Shown here: piece by piece, positions 58,276 to 64,000 of the stretch
How the letters are laid out: each line of letters begins with the position of its first letter
How positions within the stretch are numbered: position 1 is the stretch's first letter
Assembly: GCF_000621165.1 (NCBI RefSeq)
Contig: NZ_JHZA01000008.1
Location: forward strand, 62,001 to 126,000
From: Enterovibrio calviensis DSM 14347
Lineage (GTDB): Bacteria > Pseudomonadota > Gammaproteobacteria > Enterobacterales > Vibrionaceae
DNA length: 64,000 bases
Direction of reading: 5' to 3'
Program-made: the position numbers and the translations under genes
Notes under the pieces: model-generated
What the model saw: the letters and a program-made list of their open reading frames with translations, nothing else
The model's database searches: none
What the model was told of the DNA's origin: nothing

Positions 58276-59337
58276 TTACGACTCACCCAATGTGGTAATC
58301 GAAATTTGCTCTGGCGCGGTTTCTCCACTCCAAAACAACTGACAAGCAACACGCAAGGCCAACTGACGATAAACGGCCGCATGTTCACTCTCAGGCTTCG
58401 ACGTCACTGTCGGGCGGCCTGCATCAATGTCTTCACGAATACTCATATGCAGAGGCACTTGCGCCAGAACGGATAAGTCCAAACTTTCTGCCATTTTCTG
58501 AGCACCGCCTTGCCCAAAGATCGCTTCGTGATGACCGCATTGGCTACAGATGTGATAACTCATATTTTCAACCACACCCAGTACAGGCACTGCCACTTTA
58601 TCGAACATGGAGACACCCTTAATGGCATCCGCCAACGCCAAATCTTGCGGCGTGGTCACGACGATCGCGCCAGTGATCGGAAATTGCTGCGCCATGCTCA
58701 AAGCAATGTCTCCCGTGCCTGGTGGCATATCCACAACAAGGTAATCCAAATCCGGCCAACGGGTTTCATTCACCAGTTGTGCAAACGCTTTCGACGCCAT
58801 AGGGCCACGCCACACCATGGCGTTTTCATCGGGAACGAGATAACCGATAGAGTTACTAAATAGGCCATGCGCCTCGACAGGCTCCATGTTTTTGCCATCA
58901 AGGGTAACAGGTTGCTTACCTTTGGTGCCCAGCATAATAGGAACCGAAGGGCCATAAATATCAGCATCCAGTATGCCGACTTTCGCGCCTTGAGCATGAA
59001 GCGCCAATGCGAGGTTCACGGACGTGGTGGATTTCCCTACCCCCCCTTTCGCTGAACTCACCACAATCACGTTTTTCACGCCTTTGATCAGCGCTTTGTC
59101 TCCTGCCTTAATCGGCGCGACACGTTGTGTCAGCGTGAAACTCGGGACAGATGTACCGTTGGCTTTTTGAGCATTTAGCCATGCGTCGAGCTCAGTAATG
59201 AGTTCTCCAGCAGCAAAGGGAAACGTCACGGTTACGTCACCTTGTTTAGACTCAGCCACAATACCTGGATGGCTAGCCCAATCAGAGATCAATCCAGGGT
59301 GTTGAAACTGATTAAGCAAATCGACGACGGCAGACAT
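58276..59337 (-). CDS. apbC: Mrp/ApbC iron-sulfur cluster carrier ATPase
   Basis: P-loop ATPase that carries and transfers iron-sulfur clusters. I chose the ATG at 59337 (MSAVVDLLNQFQHPG, 353 residues) with GAGGG 6 bases upstream. An N-terminal MIP18/DUF59-like domain (about 1-75), deviant Walker A KGGVGKST (about 101), DADIYGPSVP, MPPGTGD and the cluster-binding CSQC (C-x2-C) are all visible. It is divergent from metG, an arrangement also found in E. coli. Confidence 0.95.
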   Translation of the reverse strand: MSAVVDLLNQFQHPGLISDWASHPGIVAESKQGDVTVTFPFAAGELITELDAWLNAQKANGTSVPSFTLTQRVAPIKAGDKALIKGVKNVIVVSSAKGGVGKSTTSVNLALALHAQGAKVGILDADIYGPSVPIMLGTKGKQPVTLDGKNMEPVEAHGLFSNSIGYLVPDENAMVWRGPMASKAFAQLVNETRWPDLDYLVVDMPPGTGDIALSMAQQFPITGAIVVTTPQDLALADAIKGVSMFDKVAVPVLGVVENMSYHICSQCGHHEAIFGQGGAQKMAESLDLSVLAQVPLHMSIREDIDAGRPTVTSKPESEHAAVYRQLALRVACQLFWSGETAPEQISITTLGES

Positions 59338-59655
59338 ATCAATCCCTCTATGTATGAAACGCCCATTCACAAACAAATGGACGATATATTTCGTGTATAT
59401 CGAGTCAGTCACACTCGATTTTCATAGCCTAATGAAATTTAAACGAAAGCGCACGATTTTCATCCTGCCGCTAAGGAATACATTCGCCCCAACAAGACGG
59501 CGTCAGACCCACAAGAAACAAAATACCAATGAAAGGTCCACCTTACGACAGCTTAAGCAGGTGTTTACTTGGGTTACGCTAGGCATTCCCCCCCGTATCA
59601 GGTAATATTTGCGCCATTCATTCGATTCATTTGTCAAAAGCGAACTAACTAAATT

Positions 59656-61707
59656 ATGGCTGCAAACCAACGTAAAATTCTGGTTACCTGTGCCCTGCCT
59701 TACGCTAATGGCTCCATCCATTTGGGTCATATGCTTGAGCACATTCAGGCAGACGTATGGGTGCGTTATCAGCGCCTGCGTGGCAACACTGTTAATTTCA
59801 TTTGTGCCGACGATGCACACGGTACCCCTATCATGCTGAAAGCACAGCAATTGGGTATTGAGCCGGAAGCCATGATTGCGGCAATGCAGAAAGAGCATGA
59901 GACGGATTTCGCTGGCTTTGACATCAGCTTTGACAACTACCATAGCACTCACAGTGAAGAAAACCGTGAGCTGGCTTCGTACATCTACACCCAGCTGAAG
60001 AACAACGGTTTCATCAATAGCCGTTCAATCTCGCAACTGTTTGACCCAGAAAAAGAGATGTTCCTTCCTGACCGTTTCGTCAAAGGCACATGCCCGAAAT
60101 GTGGCGCGGAAGATCAGTATGGTGATAACTGTGATAACTGTGGTGAAACCTACAGCCCGACCGATTTGATCAATCCGAAATCAGCGGTCAGTGGCGCAAC
60201 GCCAGTCATGAAGGACTCTGTGCACTTCTTCTTCGACTTGCCACAGTTTTCAGATATGTTGAAAGCGTGGACCACCTCGGGTGCGCTTCAAGACGAAACC
60301 GCTAACAAGATGGCCGAGTGGTTTGAAACGGGTCTGCAACAGTGGGATATCTCTCGCGATGCGCCTTATTTCGGTTTTGAAATCCCTGGCGAGCCGGGCA
60401 AATATTTTTACGTGTGGCTAGACGCGCCAATCGGCTACATGGGTTCATTCAAGAACTACTGTAACAAGAACAGCGACGTCGACTTCGACGAATACTGGAA
60501 AAAAGACAGCACGACTGAGCTTTACCACTTCATCGGTAAAGACATTGTCTATTTCCACAGCCTGTTCTGGCCTGCCATGTTGGAAGGCGCTGGTTTCCGT
60601 AAACCAACCAATGTGTTTGTTCACGGCTACGTGACAGTTAACGGCGCAAAAATGTCAAAATCAAAAGGAACGTTCGTGAAAGCGAGCACCTACTTGAAGC
60701 ATTTGGATCCTGAGTGCCTGCGTTATTACTACACCGCAAAACTGAACAACCGCATTGATGATCTTGATTTGAACTTGGACGATTTCGTTCAGCGAGTGAA
60801 CTCAGACATCGTAAACAAAGTGGTTAACCTTGCGTCACGCAACGCTGGCTTCATCGCTAAGCGCTTCGACGGTCAGCTATCTGCGGAATGCGCAGAGCCT
60901 GAGCTTTACGCTGAATTTGCGGGTGCAGCAGAACGCATCGGCGATCTATACGAGAAGCGCGAGTTTAGCCGTGCTATCCGTGAAGTCATGGCATTGGCAG
61001 ACAAAGCAAACCAATACGTTGATGAAAAAGCACCTTGGGTTGTAGCTAAAGAAGAAGGCAAAGATGCTGAGCTTCAAGCAATCTGTTCAATGGGTATTAA
61101 CTTGTTCCGTGTGCTGATGGCATACCTCAAGCCTGTTATGCCAGAACTGGCGAAACGCACAGAAGCGTTCTTGAACGAAACACTGACATGGGAAGGCATT
61201 GCACAGCCACTTACTGGTCATGCAGTTAGCCCATTCAAAGCACTGTTTAGCCGAATCGACCCGAAACACGTTGAAGCCATGGTTGAAACGTCAAAAGAAG
61301 ATGCGGCTGTTGAGAAAGCACTTGCAGACAAAGCGGATGCTAACAAAGCAAAAAGCCCATTGGTCGAAGAGCCTATTGCCGCTGAAATCGAATTCGATGA
61401 TTTCGCCAAGGTAGATCTTCGCATCGCGAAAATCATCTCATGTGAGTCTGTGCCAAAGGCGGACAAGCTGCTTAAATTCCAATTGGACCTAGGCGGCGAA
61501 ACTCGCCAAGTGTTCTCTGGTATTAAATCAGCTTATAACCCTGAAGACTTGGTCGGCAAATACACCGTAGTGGTTGCTAACCTGAAGCCGCGCAAAATGA
61601 AATTCGGTATGTCTGAAGGGATGATTCTTGCTGCTGGACCTGGTGGCAAAGACCTTTGGCTGCTTGAACCTCATGAAGGCGCTCAAGCAGGTATGCGTGT
61701 GATGTAA
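59656..61707 (+). CDS. metG: Methionyl-tRNA synthetase
   Basis: Class I aminoacyl-tRNA synthetase charging tRNA-Met. It has 683 residues. The HIGH motif is HLGH (GSIHLGHML, about 21-29), the zinc knuckle is CPKC...CDNCG (about 147-164), and KMSKS occurs as [10 protein letters not shown] (about 332). The C-terminal EMAPII/Trbp111-like tRNA-binding dimerisation domain (about 580-683, [21 protein letters not shown]) is complete. An Ala/Lys-rich linker precedes it. No SD is apparent before the ATG. The 318-base gap to mrp has a weak copy of the TTACTTGGGT repeat motif near 59564 and little else. Confidence 0.98.
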   Translation: MAANQRKILVTCALPYANGSIHLGHMLEHIQADVWVRYQRLRGNTVNFICADDAHGTPIMLKAQQLGIEPEAMIAAMQKEHETDFAGFDISFDNYHSTHSEENRELASYIYTQLKNNGFINSRSISQLFDPEKEMFLPDRFVKGTCPKCGAEDQYGDNCDNCGETYSPTDLINPKSAVSGATPVMKDSVHFFFDLPQFSDMLKAWTTSGALQDETANKMAEWFETGLQQWDISRDAPYFGFEIPGEPGKYFYVWLDAPIGYMGSFKNYCNKNSDVDFDEYWKKDSTTELYHFIGKDIVYFHSLFWPAMLEGAGFRKPTNVFVHGYVTVNGAKMSKSKGTFVKASTYLKHLDPECLRYYYTAKLNNRIDDLDLNLDDFVQRVNSDIVNKVVNLASRNAGFIAKRFDGQLSAECAEPELYAEFAGAAERIGDLYEKREFSRAIREVMALADKANQYVDEKAPWVVAKEEGKDAELQAICSMGINLFRVLMAYLKPVMPELAKRTEAFLNETLTWEGIAQPLTGHAVSPFKALFSRIDPKHVEAMVETSKEDAAVEKALADKADANKAKSPLVEEPIAAEIEFDDFAKVDLRIAKIISCESVPKADKLLKFQLDLGGETRQVFSGIKSAYNPEDLVGKYTVVVANLKPRKMKFGMSEGMILAAGPGGKDLWLLEPHEGAQAGMRVM

Positions 61708-61747
61708 TCACCGCTGTCGTCGCTGCCGTAAGCAGTGCACAATTGAG

Positions 61748-61776
61748 AAAGGGAGCCAGATTGGCTCTCTTTTTTT
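61748..61776 (+). terminator. intrinsic terminator of metG
   Basis: GGGAGCCA / TGGCTCTC (one G-U pair), loop GAT, then seven T. Confidence 0.9.
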
Positions 61777-61962
61777 GTCCTCATTTTGGTCTGTTTCTTT
61801 TAGAGACTAGGATCACATTTATTGCACCGTGTTGGTTCGTTAATGCATCAACGATGAACATACCCACCACAGAAAGAAACTTAACCCTTTGATTTTTAAT
61901 GAAAGCAACAGTGGCATATCCCCTGCAATAACTGTTCAGGCTCTCAATCTGAGGAAAAAAAT

Positions 61963-62790
61963 ATGTCTCTATTACGTGCAATCACTCCGACTTGGTTAAT
62001 GCAGATTGGCAAAAGCATGTCCAGCACAAAAGAAACGCGAAGAGAACAGTATCGCTCACAGATAAACAGTCTGCGTTCGCTGCTGTGGATGGTTCACGAA
62101 CACAATACTCGTTATGTTCGTTGCCCTCAGTCTCCGCAAGCGTCTAAAGCTCGTGATGAAATCCGTGAGTTTTGTGAAGAAATGCAAACATCATGCAGCA
62201 ATGCTCAACGCCCCCTCTTTCGCGTGCTAACCGCACGTATGGAGCAAGCCCTATCAGCACTGCCTAATCAGACTAAACCAAGCTGGTACGCCATTCATCA
62301 CAGAACTTCTGATCACCTTATATATATCATTGATGAAATCGCACGCTCATACATTGCCGAAAGCAAGCACGATGCGATGTACGAAGAATACCAAGCATTT
62401 TGGCAAACATGGATTGATACCAAAGAATCCCAATTACGTTTTGAGCAAGCCACCACACGCTTGATTGAAGGCAAAATGGCCTCTTGGCAGTCAGTGAGTC
62501 TGCAAAGCCGAATTTTACAGAAGCGTATGCATCAATTGTCTTTAATTGCGAGTTCTGAAGTGTCTTTAGCATTTGACCGCATAGACAATCGATTTGACTC
62601 GATTGTTCAGTCGAAAGAGGGAGAGGTGCCCCCATCAACGTTGATTAAAATCAGCCAAGACTTGAGTGTTATCCTCCTTCATCTCTTTGATCAGGAGCTG
62701 ACAATACGCACTGATGATGCTTTGGTGGAAAAGCTCCACAAAGCAAAGAGCACGCTTCATGCTCTGCCTAGCCCTCGTCAAACCGCATAG
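61963..62790 (+). CDS. Helical protein of unknown function
   Basis: 275 residues starting MSLLRAITPTWLMQIGKSMS. It is predicted soluble and almost wholly alpha-helical, with several amphipathic stretches and no clear membrane segment, signal peptide or catalytic motif. Basic residues are frequent and cysteines few (three, about residues 48-80). A ribosome site is weak (GAGG about 13 bases upstream). It is monocistronic between metG and a chemoreceptor gene and ends before a perfect palindromic terminator. I do not recognise a family; the composition resembles helical-bundle sensors or adaptor proteins, which is not evidence of function. Confidence 0.7.
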   Translation: MSLLRAITPTWLMQIGKSMSSTKETRREQYRSQINSLRSLLWMVHEHNTRYVRCPQSPQASKARDEIREFCEEMQTSCSNAQRPLFRVLTARMEQALSALPNQTKPSWYAIHHRTSDHLIYIIDEIARSYIAESKHDAMYEEYQAFWQTWIDTKESQLRFEQATTRLIEGKMASWQSVSLQSRILQKRMHQLSLIASSEVSLAFDRIDNRFDSIVQSKEGEVPPSTLIKISQDLSVILLHLFDQELTIRTDDALVEKLHKAKSTLHALPSPRQTA

Positions 62791-62825
62791 TATTGATGAG
62801 TTATTACGATTGAACAATAACTTGA

Positions 62826-62861
62826 AATGAAAGAGGCCAGCATATGCTGGCCTCTTTCATT
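62826..62861. terminator. perfect 36-bp palindrome, bidirectional terminator
   Basis: An 18-bp perfectly self-complementary sequence (arms AATGAAAGAGGCCAGCAT and its complement) with no spacer, between convergent genes. A/T-rich ends (GAAAG, CTTTC) give only short U tracts, so it terminates by stem strength or acts as a barrier. Confidence 0.75.
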
Positions 62862-62875
62862 GCGTGATTATGTCA

Positions 62876-64000
62876 TCAACTAATTCGACGGAACTGCATC
62901 ACCAAACGTTTCTGTTCCGCCAGTGCTTGGAACAGACGCTCAGCCTCTTCAACAGATTCTCTCGATATCGAAATGGTATGTTGAGACAGTTCAGACACAG
63001 ACTGAATGTTGCCGTTCATCTCATTGGACACCGCAGCTTGCTCTTGAACCGCCGTCGCGATTTGATGGTTTCTATCATTGATGTCCGTGACTAATTCTTG
63101 TGAACGTCGCAAAACGTCACCCGCCTGTTCGGCACTTATCACACACTCTTCCGATAGCGTCGTACCACGAGACATCGCATCAACCGCTTGCTGTGTGCCG
63201 TTTTGGATTTTTGATATCACATCTTGAATTTCAGACGTTGATTCTTGCGTACGCTGTGCCAATGCACGAACTTCATCAGCAACCACCGCAAAGCCGCGAC
63301 CTTGCTCACCTGCACGCGCTGCTTCAATCGCGGCATTCAACGCGAGCAAGTTGGTTTGCTCAGCAATGCCCTGAATAACATCAGACACCGCACCGATACG
63401 CTTACCGTGCTCTTCAAGCTCTGAAATGACACTGGACGCAGAATTTAGTTGCTTAGCAAGATGCTGAATGGCATCAACTGTTTTACCCACGGTCTCCATA
63501 CCCGCTAATGTCGCATCCTGCGCTTCTAGTGCAGCATCAGAGGCGCTCTGAGTATTGCCAGACATGTCATTCGCCGTGGCAGACATTTCATTAATAGCAG
63601 CAGCAATTTGATCCGTTTCTGCATTCTGTCTATCAAGGTTGTTTGCCGTTCTTTCACCGTTTTCTTTGGCGGTACTTGCTGCATTGAGCACTTGGTCACT
63701 GCCATCCATGATTCGACCAACGATCGCATTAAGCTCGGCGGAGCGCATTTTCAATGCAAGCTCGATCTCAGAAATATCATCAATCGCGCCATTGTATAAA
63801 TACTCCATGAGCGGATTGTCATAGGCATCTTTGGCCAAAGAGGTCACGGCTTCCAGGCGGCGTGTCAGCATGAAAATCGCAACCACAGACACAACCAGTT
63901 GGACAGCGACGGATGCTGCAAACCCAGCAAAGAAACCGGCTGCACCAGCCAGAATGGCGCCGAGTACAAACCATACCAATGCGCGCTGCCACAAGCGAGT
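62876..64000 (-). CDS. Methyl-accepting chemotaxis protein, probably PAS/Aer-like (5' end outside window)
   Basis: Chemoreceptor whose frame is open to the right edge, so the start lies beyond the window. The visible 374 residues begin [20 protein letters not shown], two closely spaced membrane helices without a periplasmic domain, and then a HAMP-like linker and the full signalling domain with tip [20 protein letters not shown]. This topology, with a long missing N-terminus, is that of Aer-type receptors with an N-terminal PAS domain; the PAS itself is not visible, so this is inferred. It ends before the palindromic terminator. Confidence 0.88.
   Translation of the reverse strand, partial: TRLWQRALVWFVLGAILAGAAGFFAGFAASVAVQLVVSVVAIFMLTRRLEAVTSLAKDAYDNPLMEYLYNGAIDDISEIELALKMRSAELNAIVGRIMDGSDQVLNAASTAKENGERTANNLDRQNAETDQIAAAINEMSATANDMSGNTQSASDAALEAQDATLAGMETVGKTVDAIQHLAKQLNSASSVISELEEHGKRIGAVSDVIQGIAEQTNLLALNAAIEAARAGEQGRGFAVVADEVRALAQRTQESTSEIQDVISKIQNGTQQAVDAMSRGTTLSEECVISAEQAGDVLRRSQELVTDINDRNHQIATAVQEQAAVSNEMNGNIQSVSELSQHTISISRESVEEAERLFQALAEQKRLVMQFRRIS

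Noticed and set aside
59521-59600. Further copy of the palindromic repeat before metG
   Set aside because: Only TTACTTGGGT matches; the partner arm and the core are missing, so it is not listed as an element.

Overview
The window is a chromosomal segment of a marine gammaproteobacterium, most probably Vibrionaceae. The evidence is the near-identity of housekeeping proteins to the E. coli/Vibrio versions (GyrA, NrdA, NrdB, RpsA, SerC, MetG) and family-typical gene orders: sapABCDF; lapA-lapB-pyrF with ihfB-rpsA-cmk-aroA; gyrA/ubiG/nrdAB-yfaE; dcd-udk-mrp/metG. The dispersed TATACC..GGGTATA-type palindromes also resemble repeats I remember from Vibrionaceae. The Grimontia/Enterovibrio/Photobacterium side is my guess, because gad and adiA decarboxylase systems are not typical of core Vibrio; this is inference only.

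Layout. 1-4.8 kb: the sap peptide-uptake operon (sapA cut by the left edge). 4.9-18.7 kb: a long leftward run of housekeeping genes (pyrF, lapB, lapA, ihfB, rpsA, cmk, aroA), a pentapeptide-repeat potassium channel, a xanthine-type permease behind a consensus PurR operator, serC and gyrA. 18.7-25 kb: rightward genes, comprising a 33-residue membrane peptide with its own promoter and terminator, ubiG, a MupP-like phosphatase, and nrdA-nrdB-yfaE behind NrdR- and DnaA-like boxes. 25-29.5 kb: the orphaned tail of a lost TRAP-transporter gene followed by a gadB-gadC-glsA acid-resistance operon. 29.5-36.3 kb: cinA-like gene, DUF3943 protein, TSUP exporter plus methyltransferase, cysB, and a coiled-coil membrane protein.

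36.6-50 kb looks the most accessory. It holds a chemoreceptor with an orphan sugar-type binding protein, a two-part DUF3100-like membrane system with an M20 amidohydrolase, a multicopper oxidase, adiA arginine decarboxylase divergent from a PotE-like antiporter and a His-rich periplasmic protein, and a CysB paralogue with an altered ligand pocket. 50-64 kb returns to conserved genes: low-molecular-weight phosphatase, dienelactone hydrolase, cobO, a YdjM-like membrane hydrolase, CBS protein, asmA, dcd, udk, mrp, metG, an unrecognised helical protein, and a chemoreceptor cut by the right edge.

Functionally, two amino-acid decarboxylation systems (Gln/Glu to GABA; Arg to agmatine) lie within 25 kb and would both consume cytoplasmic protons. 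Several units supply nucleotides or their precursors (pyrF, cmk, nrdAB, dcd, udk, purine uptake). I saw no rRNA, tRNA, CRISPR array, intact insertion sequence or prophage. Nearly all transcription units end in clear intrinsic terminators, many of them bidirectional.
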